DNA from: Hesseltinella vesiculosa
Taxonomy: Eukaryota > Mucoromycota > Mucoromycetes > Mucorales > Cunninghamellaceae
Direction: 5' to 3'
DNA length: 64,000 nucleotides
Assembly (NCBI GenBank): GCA_002104935.1
Contig: MCGT01000006.1
Span: 1 to 64,000, forward strand
The notes beneath the pieces were generated by a model. The model did not search any database and was not told the DNA's origin. It saw only the letters and a program-made list of their open reading frames with translations. This document shows, in pieces, positions 46,381 through 60,112 of this stretch (position 1 is the first letter of the stretch; the number at the start of each line of letters is the position of its first letter). Position numbers and translations under genes: made by a program.

Positions 46381-47204
46381 ATGATCGACAACGGTATGCA
46401 TCATCATCAGGAAAAGTATACACCCTTACCCACCCCGCTCTCGTCACCCCCACGATCCTTGTCACCACCCATTCGTCATGACTTGCCAGCTGAAAAGCCA
46501 GCCAGGAAGCCCACCAAGAAACCGTTACTACAGCTTATCGAAATGTATATATCCGAACTTGAAGGCCGAGACAAAAGCATTAAAATCATCCAATATTCGT
46601 TCAAATTGCTGCTGCACTATCGCCTCGTCAACGCCAAGCGCTGGTCTGGCATGGTCAGCCAATTCTCGCAGACACGTAAGATCCTTCGAGTCGGTCATTG
46701 TCTAGGAACGTTACGAGACATGCAGACGTCGCACAGCCTCTGGGAGTGGCTCGTCCTCTTCAATACGCTGGGCAACGAGATTGGCGATGATATCTACTGC
46801 TTCTACAAGATGGGTGTTGTTCCTCCTCGCCTTGGCAAGAAGGCCGAGCTGGTGTCGATCTATTGTTGGTTTGTAGGCATCTGGATCGATCTTCACCAGG
46901 CAGTCTTGGCCCTGCAGAAAATCAAAGGCAACGACCCCGAAACAAACGAAAAGCGCATCATGGCCCAAGTGTCTTGTGTGAAACTGATGATGGACGGCAT
47001 CTTTTGTAGTAAGTGATCCCCCACCGACCCCCCGACCCCCCAAAAAAATAGTCGATGGATTCGCTCACGTTTTTTTTTTTCTCTTTCAAAAAAGCTTGTG
47101 ACATATTGGAGCCGTCGAATTCCGCGGTTGTACAGGCCTGGTCTGGGTTCTTCAGTGGATGTTTGTCAGGCTATAAGTTATGGCACAAGGTCTCTAAACG
47201 TTAA
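46381..47204 (+). CDS. pex11: PEX11-family peroxisomal membrane protein
   Basis: Two exons: 46381-47010 and about 47095-47204. The N-terminal 40 residues are Pro/Ser-rich and unconserved. The PEX11 core follows: DKSIKIIQYSFKLLLHYRLV, then WSGMVSQFSQTRKILRVGH, then CLGTLRDM. Helical membrane-associated segments include SIYCWFVGIWIDLHQAVLAL. The second exon gives CDILEPSNSAVVQAWSGFF SGCLSGYKLWHKV and the stop. About 240 residues, normal for the family. PEX11 proteins sit in the peroxisomal membrane and drive elongation and division of peroxisomes. The call rests on the conserved Lys-Ile-Ile-Gln-Tyr region. Which of the fungal PEX11 paralogues (11, 25/27, 11C) it is cannot be told. Confidence 0.85.
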
Positions 47205-47393
47205 ACAGCCATTGCAAGCCAACGCTATAGACTCCCATATCAATAAAGTGATACCCCCCTCATCTTTTTATCTATTCATCTTTGCAATATTCTTTCCAGC
47301 GTGACACAAAAAATGAGGACGCCTTGCTCCGGGACAAACGGAGACTGCGACTTTTTCTTTTTTTTTTTTTTGGACTTTTGCCTTTTGGTGTAT

Positions 47394-48333
47394 GCCATTT
47401 CTAATCCGCTCACGACCATTCATTCGTTACAGTTCTCGCCTTTATTCTAGAATGACCACCGTGCGTATTGGACAGCAAACTGTGCCTCTTGTTAGCGATC
47501 ATTATGACCAGGCCACGCTACAAAAAGTACAGCAGTTTGGGCCATTTGCAACATGGCTTCACGCGTTTGACAAGGAACAGCAAGCCTCAAACGAGTTTAA
47601 CATTGAAGCTGTAGATATCCAGAGCATCGATTACTTTGCCGGCAACATTGGCTTTATCAAGTTCAAGGCCAAGGTCGCATTTCACAATGGCAAACCTGCG
47701 CCTGGGATTGTGTTCATGGTAATCGTCAAAAAAAAAACGCATGCTCTTTGGGTCTCACCTCCCTTATTTTTGGTGAACAAAGCGTGGGGGAGCCGTGTCT
47801 ATGCTCATTGTTTTAGTCAACAAGGACGATCCAGCTGACGACGATAAAATCATTCTGACACTCCAACCTCGTCTGGCTGTGCCAAGCTTCAACTTCCCCG
47901 AGCTACCAGCAGGTATGTTGGACGCCAGTGGTGACTTTGCAGGGGCTGCGTCTCGTGAAATCCAAGAAGAAACCGGCCTCACTGTCCAAGCATCCGAATT
48001 GATCGACCTGACTGCCAAAGCCTATGGTGATCAATGGAGAGGTGCCTATCCTTCAGCTGGAGGCTCAGGCACGTCTTTTTCTTTCCGTTCTTTGCTGTGA
48101 TCCTCACGTGTTTTTCTCTTGGTCTAGACGAATTCTTGCGCTTGTTTGTCTGTCGCAAAGAAATGGCTGGCACCGAGATTGCCTCGCTCCAGGGCAAGCT
48201 CACCGGCCTACGAGACGAAGGTGAGCAGATCACACTCAAGATTGTCCCGCTGAAGGATGCATGGCAACATTCCCCTGATATGAAGCTCTTGTCTTCTCTC
48301 TTCCTCTACAATGCCCTGTACCCCAAGCAATGA
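47394..48333 (+). CDS. Nudix hydrolase, NUDT14-like (ADP-sugar diphosphatase type)
   Basis: Three exons (47394 to about 47718, about 47782-48069, about 48129-48333). The N-terminus MPFLIRSRPFIRYSSRLYSR is basic with serines and looks like a mitochondrial presequence; a second ATG (MTTVRIGQQT) could give a cytosolic form. The Nudix box is PAGMLDASGDFAGAASREIQ then EETGL. The REx2EExG core with metal-binding glutamates is present, but the upstream Glu of the consensus is replaced, and the spacing matches plant NUDX14 (GML…GDF…REVEEE). About 270 residues. Family role: hydrolysis of ADP-glucose or ADP-ribose-type compounds. The last exon ends SSLFLYNALYPKQ. It follows the PEX11-like gene by 190 bp on the same strand; no functional link is implied. 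Confidence 0.88.
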
Positions 48334-48442
48334 AATATAAAAAAAGCGTGGGCTTACCCAAAAAAGAAACAAAATTCATGTTCAGGCAATTTTTTTTTTT
48401 CTTCTTCTTCTTTCTTGGATCCTGTCCTTTTTTTAATCCGCC

Positions 48443-49112
48443 ATGGCTACCGATTCGTCTGAAGATGCCTTTTCTATACTTTTAGATGATACCGATGAAT
48501 TTTTACCCGCTGTAGAAAAGGTAACCCGCCCATTACCCGCTTTGCAAGGACTTGCTGATCGCCCTCTTTTCATTTTTGACAAGCCAGATTCTCAAGGAGA
48601 TCTTTGCCAAGTTTGACAAGGTAGCATTGACGAAACTTGTTGAAAAATGAGACGAAACTGAAGGGCTATTTACTAGGACAACGACAATGTATGGAGCACC
48701 GAGGAACTGCAAGCATTCGCCAAGGCTACCAATGGTGACAGCGTATGCTAAGTAAAAAAGGCGAAATGACAAGCACGCTCATTTGACACTTTTTTAATTA
48801 TTAGTTGGACTCCAACTCTTTGCAGGTAAGCGAGAACAGAGACGGCCGCCATGGAGCAAGCAGCTAAGCGAATCCTTTTCATTACTAGGACATTGCCGAG
48901 TCGTTTGACGTGGATGACAAGAACCGATTGACCAGCCGAGGCTTCTATGAAATGATGCATCTCCAAACCTTGTCTGACCCCGAAGAAACGCTCTCCGACC
49001 TCAAGAAACGTAAGGCGCCCTTTTATTTTACGTGAATGTGAAGTGCACACATATTCACAGCCCCCCCTTTTTTTTATGTGTAGATGGCTATGAAGACCAG
49101 CTGAAAAAATAA
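48443..49112 (+). CDS. Small EF-hand protein
   Basis: Six exons with very short coding pieces, including a 7-codon exon (LDSNSLQ near 48805-48825). MATDSSEDAFSILLDDTDEF then EIFAKFDK DNDNVWSTEELQAFAKA, which is a canonical EF loop (D-K-D-N-D-N-V-W-S-T-E-E). DIAESFDVDDKNRLTSRGFY is a second loop whose last position is Gly, so it is probably weak or structural. It ends LQTLSDPEETLSDLKKH GYEDQLKK. About 125 residues. The HLQT(x)SDPEETxxDLKKHGY tail is familiar from small fungal EF-hand proteins. Likely a calcium-binding protein of unknown partner. Stop at 49110-49112. Confidence 0.82.
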
Positions 49113-49563
49113 AAAGAGTCTCACATGGCAATGACGTGAAAAAATACGCATGTCACTGTTGTACGACTCGAGGATCTGGTGTGAAAAAGGAACAAGGGCC
49201 TAGCGACCAAGAACTGGGGACGGTTGCCATGGTGATCACCTACTTGAGCAAGGCGGCGCGCTTTTCGATTTTTTATTTTTTGTGGAGCGTGGTCATTGCT
49301 CATTACTCTTGTTGAGCAGCAGGCAAGCTGCAGTAGCAGTAGTATGTCCTAGAGTAGGGGTCCAGCGTGGTGAGAGACAGGCAAGCGAGCGGGGGGACAC
49401 GCTTGGCTTGCACTCTCGTTGAAGCTGGAATGCGCGGTCCTTCATTTTGGTCTCTCCTGCTTTTTTTTTTTTTTTTTTGAATACTCTCTCCCTCTTACGG
49501 TTGCACAGTCTTTTTTTCTGGCCATTTCCCCCCCCCTTTCTTTTTTCTTTCCCTAGTTGTTTC
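49113..49563. other. Intergenic, promoter of UBA3
   Basis: About 450 bp. It contains poly-T at 49460-49478 and pyrimidine-rich stretches up to the UBA3 start, likely the promoter and 5' leader. No gene. Confidence 0.4.
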
Positions 49564-51291
49564 ATGAAACGAACAGACGATATCATGCCCGGATCCGAAG
49601 TGAAACGACAGAAAACTGATGACGATGGTAAGTTGCAGTGAACGGCCATCGACCAGGAAACAGCTGTTCATGTTCATTATTCTTCATTTTATTTGCGCAT
49701 CTTTCAGTAAGAGACCATTCTCCTACTCAAGATGAACCTATGCAAATCGATGGCATTATTACTCCTCTGGATGATCAACAGGTACGACCTTGACAAAACA
49801 CAAAGAAACGCCCGATTCATCTCGTTTTTGACGCTCTTCCGCGCCAAAAGATCCAAGATGCCTTGGAGCAATGCAAGGTCTTGGTGATTGGTGCAGGTGG
49901 CCTTGGGTGTGAAATACTGAAAAATCTGGCGCTGACAGGTTTCAAGCACCTGCACGTGATCGATATGGACACCATTGACATCAGTAACCTCAACCGCCAG
50001 TTCCTCTTCCGTTCAAAGGACATTGGCAAGTCCAAGGCTCTGGTTGCTGCCGAATTTGTCATGCAGCGAGTCCCCGGCGTCACCATTGAACCGTAGGCAT
50101 GGCAAAAAAAGAAAAGGTGGCTAATGCAGCTCATTTTTTTTTTTTTTTGTTCTAGTTACTTTGGTAAAATCCAAGACAAGGACGATGATTATTACCATCA
50201 GTTCCAAATCGTGGTGTGCGGATTGGATTCAGTGGAAGCCCGACGCTGGATCAACGCCAAGCTGGTGGAGATGGTGGACGAAGAAGATCCTGAAAGCTGG
50301 AAACCTCTGGTGGATGGCGGCACCGAAGGTGAGCATCGTCAACCTCCATCGCAGCAAAAAGGCTCAACTTTTTTCTATTTCCTGAAATTAGGATTCAAGG
50401 GCCAGGCACGTGTCATTTTGCCCACCATGACATCTTGCTATGAATGTTCCCTGGACATGTTTAACCAGCGCACCAGCTATCCTATCTGTACCATTGCCAA
50501 CACCCCTCGCCTGCCTGAACATTGCATCGAATGGGCCTCGGTGTTGGAATGGCCAAAGGTGTGGGGTAGGCAAGCAGGAAAAATAAGGTTTCCACAACTC
50601 ACCCACTTTTTTTAATGCTCAAGGTGATGTCCAATACGATACCGATAATCCAGAGCATATCCAATGGCTTTTTGAAACGGCCAGCAAGCGTGGGTCAGAG
50701 TTCAACATCACAGGCATCACGTACGCTTTGACCCAAGGTGTCGTCAAGAATATTATCCCAGCCATTGCCTCGACCAACGCTGTGATCGCAGCAGCTTGCT
50801 GCAATGAAACCTTCAAAATTGCAACTATGGCTGCGCCCTATCTCAACAACTACATGATGTATACTGGCAATGATGGCGTCTACACCTACACCTTTGAGCA
50901 CCAAAAGAAAGCCGAGTGTCCTGTATGCGGCAGTGCCTCCATGTCAACCACTCTGGATCCTTCTATGACCTTGACCGAGCTGATTGACTGGCTGCAAGAG
51001 AAACCTGACGTGTAAGTTACCGGAAAAAGAAAACCGGGAGATTGTTCTTCACACTGACCAAGGGTTTTTTTTTTTTTTTATTTTTTTTTTTGAAACAGCC
51101 AACTCAAGAAACCTAGCTTGCGTACTGCCACCCAATCTCTGTACATGCAAGCGCCTCCTGTATTGGAGCAAGCAACTAGAGCTAATCTGGAAAAGCCTCT
51201 GTCCAGTTTAATAGACTCTGGAGATACCATCACCATCACCGACGCTGCTTTGCCTGTCAGTCTTCAGCTTCGAGTGACCTATGCCCAATAA
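49564..51291 (+). CDS. uba3: NEDD8-activating enzyme E1 catalytic subunit UBA3
   Basis: Start at 49564 ([20 protein letters not shown]) and stop at 51289-51291; seven exons with in-frame GT-AG introns. The adenylation domain has the nucleotide loop [40 protein letters not shown] and [13 protein letters not shown]. The catalytic Cys lies in [20 protein letters not shown]. The zinc-binding cysteines include TSCYEC and ECPVCGSAS. [11 protein letters not shown] and the ubiquitin-fold domain close the protein. About 430 residues, normal. With the APP-BP1 (ULA1/NAE1) subunit it adenylates NEDD8/Rub1 and passes it to Ubc12, which switches on cullin ubiquitin ligases. It converges with the PP2A gene, the two stops being about 190 bp apart. 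Confidence 0.95.
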
Positions 51292-51482
51292 ATTAGTTTA
51301 ATGTTGATGAATGAAAATTTATTTATAAAGGGAAAGAGGATAAATACAGGACAAGAAAAAGATTGAACAACGTGTGAATGTTTAAAAAAAAAAAGCGCGA
51401 GGGGGTAATACGAATACTAGAAGCCATTTTTTTTTTTTTTTTGATTTTGATTCTTGAATACAACACAATGGTCTTTAAGTGA

Positions 51483-52719
<1,237 letters not shown>

Positions 52720-53245
52720 TCTAAACCCACAATAAAAAAACATGTCAATTCAATGGAATCATCAGCAACACGGCATGCTTCAATAACATCGTTTGCATTA
52801 TCATTGCTGTTGTTTCGTTTGCTGCATCCCAATGTACCTTGTTCAAAAAAAAATTAAAGACTTGAAAAAAAAAAGATGAAAAACGAAGCAAGACCAAGAA
52901 AAAAACGAAAAAAAAACATTTTGCGTCTCTCATTCTTTTCTGCTGCCATTTCAAAGTCAGTGGTAGAAATGCTGTGAAAAGAAAAAAAAACAGCGCAGCC
53001 ACGAGTCTGGTAGACACATCGACGTTGTTCCTAAATGCACTAGAATCTCCGCGTTTCCACTCCTCTCGTTGTTGGGCTTTTCTTCTCTTTATTGTGGACA
53101 GCATGTAATTAAAATATCACATCGGTTGCATTTGGCTGGGCTGGCCCAAAGAAGGCTGTTGGCTTCCAGGCTTCAATGCGCGGTGAAACCGCAGAGCTAC
53201 ACTACCAGATTTTCGCGCGCGAGCCAGGATTTTTTTTACCCAGCC
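52720..53245. other. Intergenic, PP2A promoter side
   Basis: About 525 bp with several A runs (52848-52919). No gene recognised. Confidence 0.35.
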
Positions 53246-53860
53246 AAGCCAACCGGGTGAACCGCCAAATTCTTTGCAAATGCGTGCAAAAAGTGCAAAT
53301 CTAGTGCACAAGGACTACCTTCTTGTGCGTGCAAGTCCAGTAAAAAAAGGGCATTATTGCAAATGACCAGTGTTTTTGACCAGCTTTTGTCTCGCCAAGC
53401 TGAAGAGGACGACTCTGAAGCAGGCGAAGCATCAAAGGAAGACATTAACGACAGTGGAACAGCTCGTAAATGGACGTTGCATTTTCGGATGCCTTTTTTT
53501 AAAATCGAGGGTAGTATGGTGCACCAGCAAGCATCGAAGGCGGTGCGGAGACTGAATTTGGCCACCCAAGTTCACCTTCATTTCTGAAAAAAAAAAAGCA
53601 AATCTTCACAGCACTTTTGAGTGATAGTATCAATGTGAGATGATGTATGGATGCGCAAATGCATGAATGAGGATGGTGCCGCAAATATCAAGCCGATTGG
53701 TGGAGGGTGCCCAGCTAACGTTCAGCGCGTTTCGTTTTGACACATCCGATTCCCCAGCTTAAAAAAATGAAAAATCGGCCATATTAGCCAAGGAGACCCC
53801 TAGGTGATCTGATCAAAAACCACTGTGCAAAATTGCCAAATCAATTCACTCCAAATTTCG
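53246..53860 (-). mobile_element. Diverged, one-ended copy of the 12.3-kb inverted-repeat element
   Basis: One terminal repeat is recognisable at 53246-53269 (AAGCCAACCGGGTGAACCGC…, 18 of 24 matches to the right end of the 12.3-kb element). The stretch 53360-53590 encodes QLLSRQAEEDDSEAGEASKE, like the minus-strand remnant of that element. Nucleotides 53575-53860, read on the minus strand, follow its interior in order (CAGATCACCT, GGCCGATTTTTTCAT-like, GTGTCAAAACG, CATTCATGCATTTGCG, CAAAAGTGCTGTGA, poly-T). The other terminus was not found. It is therefore inverted relative to the 12.3-kb copy and truncated or too diverged at one end. Confidence 0.6.
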
Positions 53861-55121
53861 AGCACGCGAATTCATATGGGTGAGAATGGACTATGCTTCA
53901 AATTGCAGCTGTCAGAGGCAGCCGACTGAAGCTAGAAGGCTGTCAGACATGTGTTGGAAAGGACTTTTGTGCAGCGGCGTGCCCGACTTGTCCACCGTAC
54001 AAAAAATATTTGTCAAGCCCAAAAGCTTCAGTGCTCTCCAATCTGTTCAAAGTCCAACAACGCCAGTGGGTAGGAAGGTACGCTGCCGATCAGATCTGAC
54101 TGAACCTATCAGTCTCCATGCTAGTCTAGCCGGCACTTTCTTACTAGAGCATCCTATGGTTACCAGTGGCTTTCCAGCCCGCTCGTCTTCTTCTACTCGG
54201 GAACAGGCTGAAAAAAGGTTGCGTATCCTATTCAAAGTAAGCTCCGGCCATGTCCATTTAAACCTTGAACGATACAAATGGCAGCAAAGCCGACGATGGC
54301 TTCAGTCAGTGAATAAATCTCGCCAGCAAAGCAAGTACACTCTCACACATAAATAATAGTGAAAGCACAAGGCTTTTCCTTTTCCCTTTTTTTTTTTACG
54401 CAGAAATGCGACAGTTGTCATCATAAAGTCAATGGTATCCGCATGAATGATCTTATGTGTCGTATGCAATATTGGTCGTGATGGCAGTCAGCAACATGTT
54501 GGCGACTGTCATGCGCCAAATCAAGTTTGGCCAGCACTTTGTGCATTTCAACTTCAGCGTCGACCTCCCATCAGCCGCCGCCAATGAAATGCTCCCCGTC
54601 TCTCTTCCCCCTTTGTTCATCAATCTGTTCGTTAGTGTTTATTACAGCTGGCCTTCCAAAGGAATTACATCATGTTCTATGGAACTGGTTGATCTTTTGC
54701 AGAGCAAAAAAAGGTTCGGTTAGGCTATGGGAGAGAAGCAATTTGATTGATGGCTGACTTTGGTTTTCCACCAGTGCCATCATGGTTTTCTTTTTTTCTC
54801 CTCCAGTTTTTTTTTTTTTTTTTCAACGGCCTTATACTTTCTGAATCTCCCTCGGCCACTCTCTTTTTCTTGTCTCGTCCACTCTTTTTCTTGTCTCAAT
54901 TGTCAAATATTTTGTGTAAGTCGATGGATATATAAGAAATGGATGATCATAAGTGTGAAAAAAATGCTGAACAGCCAAAAAAAAAAACCGTTGCAAAAAG
55001 TTTTTGTTTGTTGTTGCATGATGGAGGAGGTTAAAGAGAATCACTAAAAAGTAGTTCCATCTTTTGTACAGGTACGGCATTTTAGCTTTGATTTGATATT
55101 GAATTAGACCCAATCCTTGTC
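53861..55121. other. 1.3-kb intergenic region, no gene recognised
   Basis: A cysteine-rich plus-strand stretch at 53935-54000 (GCQTCVGKDFCAAACPTCPP) and a 158-codon open frame (53880-54356) have no recognisable family and are left uncalled. Long T runs at 54385-54400 and 54806-54823. The last part is probably the promoter of the remodeller gene. Confidence 0.35.
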
Positions 55122-56961
55122 ATGAGTTCCATCAATGGCATCCAACCTCCTCCTAATGGTATGCCAGCAGCAAATGGCATCACCAAAGATAAAATCAATG
55201 CCATGCTACAAGTAAGACTTCTTCACCAAGCCTTCTCCTTTCTCCAGCATGCATGCACTCACCTGTGGCTTTCTTCACTTTATTAGAGAGCTCGTTTTCT
55301 GCAATCTCAAGGTGCAAAAGAAGAATCCCATCCCGAATTCGCCAATCTGATGCAAATGCTGAAGCAAATACAAAACCAGCAACGTATGCAATTCCATCAG
55401 CAACAGCAATTACAAATGCAAAAGCAGCAGCAAATGCAACAGGGCCAAAGACCAGCGCAGGGTAGGCACACACACTCTTTTTTTTTTTCTTTTCATGTCA
55501 ACCATTCGATTCACACCATCTCTTTCGTTCTGTATTTTTCTCATTAGCACCTCCACACCCCTTTTTCACTCCTGGACAGCTTGCGGCTTTGCGTTATCAA
55601 ATCCACGCCTACCGATCCATTTCCAGCAATGAAACGCTGCAACCCCATGTCTTGCAAGGCGTCCTTGCACCTTTGGAAACCAAATATTTACCCACCCTGG
55701 CCACAACTGCCATGCCAGCCCCTTTGACACCCACCACGCCTTCATCGGCTCCCTTGGCATCTGCCACTGTCACCACACCCTCGTCAAACACCAACCCAGC
55801 AGCCGTTCCCTCTACGCCGTCTGCTCAATCTACGGTCACGTCGCCTGTCGTCATGCCACTTAAAAGCAACGTCGGCAGCTCTCCTGCCGCCGTCACCCCA
55901 CCACCACCCCCTGTCCCCGAAAAGGCCTACACGGCCTATGCATCGCCCTACCACCTGCTAAAAAAACCCATTTCTTCCTACGCCCATGCCTCACGACAAC
56001 AGCACATGCTCATTCCCAGCATCACGCCCGTTAGTCTTGATCCCCAATCCTTTACCGTTGAGAAGGAAAACAGACTCCAGGCCCGCATCGCCTCACGGCA
56101 GACTGTCCTCGAACGCCAACTCAAATCTTTGGCTAAACACGACCAACTCAAACCAATGATCGAATTCAAAGCCCTGCGTCTCCTGGAGAAACAGCAAAAG
56201 GTAGCGAAAGAATACAAGCGTGTCGGGCTTGCGACCTAACTCATCGATTTGGTTTTTCATTTGGCTTAGTTACGGCAAGAGTTTGTGCAAGGGATGACCC
56301 GCGGTGCTATGGTGGCCACCACCGTAGACCGTCTAGCCTACCGGAAAATGAAGAAGTTGACGCTGCGAGAAGCCCGCACAACCGAGTCGATCGAACGTCA
56401 ACAGCGCCTGGACCGTGAGCAAAAGGAAAAACAAGTCCACCTGGACCACCTGCAAAAGATCTGTGACCATGGCCGCAACCTTGTGTCAGTGCAGCGCAAC
56501 TGGCAGGCCCGCCAGTCCAAGCTCGGCCGCGCCGTCATCCAACTCCACCAGCACATTGAAAAGGAAGAGCAAAAGAAGGCCGAGCGCATCTCCAAGGAAC
56601 GTCTCAAGGCATTGAAGAACGATGATGAAGACGCATACATGAAACTCATTGACGAAGCCAAGGACACCCGTCTGACTCAGCTCCTCAAACAAACTGGCTC
56701 CTTCCTTGAATCCCTCACCCGTGCTGTCCTGGATCAACAAAGCGACCATCGTGAATTCTTGGCCGATACAACCGTCGATGAAGACGATGAAAACAGTGCC
56801 GTCGTAAGTACACTTTTTGTGTGTCCCCAAGCATAAAGATGGGCTTAACTTCTTCTACAGGATCCCGACACCAAATTGGATTACTTCAAAGTCACCCATC
56901 GTGTCAAGGAAGAGGTTCAACAACCATCCATTCTCGTGGGCGGCAAACTCAAGGACTACCA

Positions 56962-56994
<33 letters not shown>

Positions 56995-59900
56995 AAGAAG
57001 GTCGCCCGTGAAAAGGGACTCATTTTTTTCTTCTTCTTCGGAAAACTAGATCAAGGGCTTGCAATGGATGGTATCACTGTACAACAATCATCTGAACGGG
57101 ATCCTCGCCGACGAAATGGGTCTAGGAAAAACCATCCAAACGATCAGTTTGATCACCTACTTGATCGAATTCAAAAAACAGCATGGCCCCTATTTGATCA
57201 TTGTGCCATTGTCGTAAGTTTGAAAAAATAGCATAGCCTGGCTGTAAGTCCGTGACTGACGCCGACCCCGCCTCTTGCTTGTCTAGTACCTTGACGAACT
57301 GGACTTTGGAATTTGAAAAATGGGCACCGTCCGTCTCCAAGATTGTGTATAAAGGAACACCGCAAACACGTCGTCAACTGCAATTCGAAATCCGCCAAGG
57401 TGGCTTCCAAGTCTTGCTCACCACGTTTGAATATATCCTCAAGGACCGCCCGATCCTCAGCAAAATCAAATGGGTACATCTGATTATTGACGAAGGCCAT
57501 CGTATGAAGAACACCAACTCTAAGCTGACCTTTGCTTTGCGTACCTACTATAACACGCGTTACCGCTTGATTCTGACCGGGACACCCTTACAAGTAAGTG
57601 AGAGGGCGAATCCAAATAGGACCTGATCATGGCCAGGAGGATACTCATACATGCGTTCCCCCCCCCCCCTGCTTCTCGCCCAACAGAATAGCTTGCCTGA
57701 ATTGTGGTCGATCCTCAATTTCATTTTACCCAAGATCTTTAAGAGTGTCAAGACTTTTGAAGAATGGTTCAATACCCCCTTCTCCAACCAAGGTGTGCAA
57801 GACCGAATCGAGCTGAACGAAGAAGAACAACTGCTGATCATCAAGCGTCTCCACAAGGTGCTGCGTCCATTCTTGCTGCGTCGGTTGAAAAAGGATGTCG
57901 AGTCTGAACTGCCCGACAAGGTCGAACGCGTCATCAAGTGCAAATTCTCAGCCTTGCAATCTCGTCTTTACAACCAAATGAAGAAGCACCGCTTGCTCTT
58001 TGCCTCGGCCGCCAACAACGACAAAGGGTAAAGAGAGGGGGCAACACGAGGAAAATACAATCGAGGCAAGCGTCCTCACGTTTTTATATGATAGAAAACA
58101 AAACATCAAAGGGCTCAATAACACGCTTATGCAATTGCGCAAGATTTGTAACCATCCCTTTGTGTTTGAAGGCGTCGAAAGCACCGTCAATCCCAGCCGC
58201 CAAAACAACGAAATGCTCTATCGTACCTCGGGCAAATTCGAACTTTTGGATCGCATGCTACCCAAATTGCGAGAGACTGGTCATCGCGTAGGGACCTCCC
58301 TTACCCTCTTTCTGGAGGAGTTAAGTGAAAACTAACCTTTTTTTTTTTTTTTAGGTGCTCATGTTCTTCCAAATGACACAAATTATGAGCATTATGGAAG
58401 ATTTCTTGAATTACCGTGGCTATGCCTACCTGCGCTTGGATGGTTCGACCAAGGTAACAAAAAGATGAGCTTGCTTGTATCCACTCACCTCTTTTCTCAT
58501 GAATATCGTAGGCCGATGATCGATCTCAGTTGCTGCACCTGTTCAATGCGCCGGATTCGCCTTACTTTATCTTCTTGCTCAGTACCCGTGCTGGGGGGCT
58601 GGGTCTGAATCTGCAAACCGCCGACACCGTCATCATCTTTGACAGTGACTGGAACCCTCATCAAGATTTGCAAGCCCAGGATCGTGCCCATCGTATCGGC
58701 CAAACGAAGGAAGTGCGCATCTTCCGGCTGATCTCCGCCAATTCTGTCGAAGAAAATATCCTCGCTCGCGCCAATTACAAGCTTGATATCGACGGCAAGG
58801 TCATTCAAGCCGGCAAGTTCGACAACCGCAGTACGGATGAAGATCGTGAAGCCTTTTTGCGCACGTTGCTCGAAGACAAGGCGGATGAAGACAGTGATTT
58901 GGATGAAGAGCTGGACGACGAGGAGCTGAATGACATTTTGAAGCGCTCCGACCAAGAGCTGGCGATCTTCAAGCGCATCGATTCCGAACGCAACCGTACC
59001 GAGATGGAAATGCTCAAGCGCATGGGTGGCGCGCAAGGCAAGAAGACCGACCGCCTGATCCAAGACGATGAGCTCCCTGACATCTACCGCGACGAGGCGG
59101 TGATGGCCAACGATATGCAGAACCTGATCGAATATGGCCGTGGCCAACGCCCTCGATCGGAAGTGCAGTATGACGATGGCCTGACGGAAGAGCAGTTCAT
59201 CGAGGCGCTGGAAGACGACTCCATGTCCCTTCAAGAAGCCATCGCTCGACGTCATGAACTCAACAAGCGCACTTCCTACTCCAACTCGGACGACAGTGAC
59301 AGCAGTTCCACCAAACCCTCCAGCAAGAAACGCGGCCGTCCTGGTCGACCCAAGAAAGGCGGTGGCGTCCGCACAGGTGCCTTGGTTGCTGCAGCCAATG
59401 CCGCCGCCGGCCGTCCTGTCAAACGTAACAAAGGCTACTCTGGCCCCGACCTCGTCCCGCCTCCTATCCGGGCCCAAATGACCGGCATCTTTGAACAAGT
59501 CTTACGAGAAGTGGAAAGCGCCATTGTCGGTGATGAACAGTAAGCTCCTCGCGAAAAAAAAAAAAAAAAAACCATCAAGGCACGCCACTCACCTTTCAAC
59601 CCCGATTCTTCTAGCACGTATCGTCAGCGTGCTCAGCTGTTTATGGAGCTTGTCAGCAAGAAAGAATATCCCATTTATTACACCATGATCAAAAACCCTA
59701 TTGCCATCAGTGTCATAAAAAAGCGCATGCATTCACCGTACTACAAGGCTGTCCAGCAATTCCGCGCTGATTTCGACTTGATGTTTGACAATGCTAGAAT
59801 CTTCAATGAAGAAGGCTCCTTTGTTTATGAAGACGCCAATGAGTTACAGGTAAGAATAAGACGCAACCTCATGTCAAGGGACATGAAACTGACCTGCGCA

Positions 59901-60068
59901 CGTTTTTTTCACCGTTTATTCTAGAAAATTGTCCATGCTAAACTGCAACAGCTGTGCCCTGGAGGGCTGCTGCCACCTCTAGATATGATGGCGGCCCAGT
60001 TCGGTCAGGAAACCATCCATTTCCAAATGGATGATGACGTCGATGGTGATCTGGAAGAGGATGAATAG
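55122..60068 (+). CDS. snf2: SWI/SNF or RSC chromatin-remodelling ATPase (Snf2/Sth1/Brahma type)
   Basis: Start at 55122 ([20 protein letters not shown]) and stop at 60066-60068, with about twelve introns. Domains in order: a Gln-rich stretch; QLQ motif [23 protein letters not shown] region around 56050-56700 ([20 protein letters not shown]); SNF2 ATPase with [11 protein letters not shown] and the DEGH box [10 protein letters not shown] (DEGH is typical of Snf2/Sth1); helicase C with [18 protein letters not shown] and [11 protein letters not shown]; SnAC-like acidic region; AT hook [15 protein letters not shown]-terminal bromodomain ([20 protein letters not shown]…[20 protein letters not shown]) split by introns. 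About 1270 residues. It uses ATP to slide or evict nucleosomes at promoters, with the bromodomain binding acetyl-lysine. It is not possible to say from this window whether it is the SWI/SNF or the RSC motor; Mucoromycota may have one or both. The intron at about 56964-57050 starts with a run of about 30 A. Confidence 0.95.
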
Positions 60069-60072
60069 CCCT

Positions 60073-60075
<3 letters not shown>

Positions 60076-60109
<34 letters not shown>
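60076..60109. repeat. (CT)n microsatellite
   Basis: About 17 dinucleotide units directly 3' of the remodeller stop codon, probably in its 3' untranslated region. Confidence 0.95.

Positions 60110-60112
<3 letters not shown>

Noticed and set aside
53880..54356. 158-codon plus-strand open frame and overlapping Cys-rich frame
   Set aside because: Two competing frames, neither with a recognisable domain or supporting introns.
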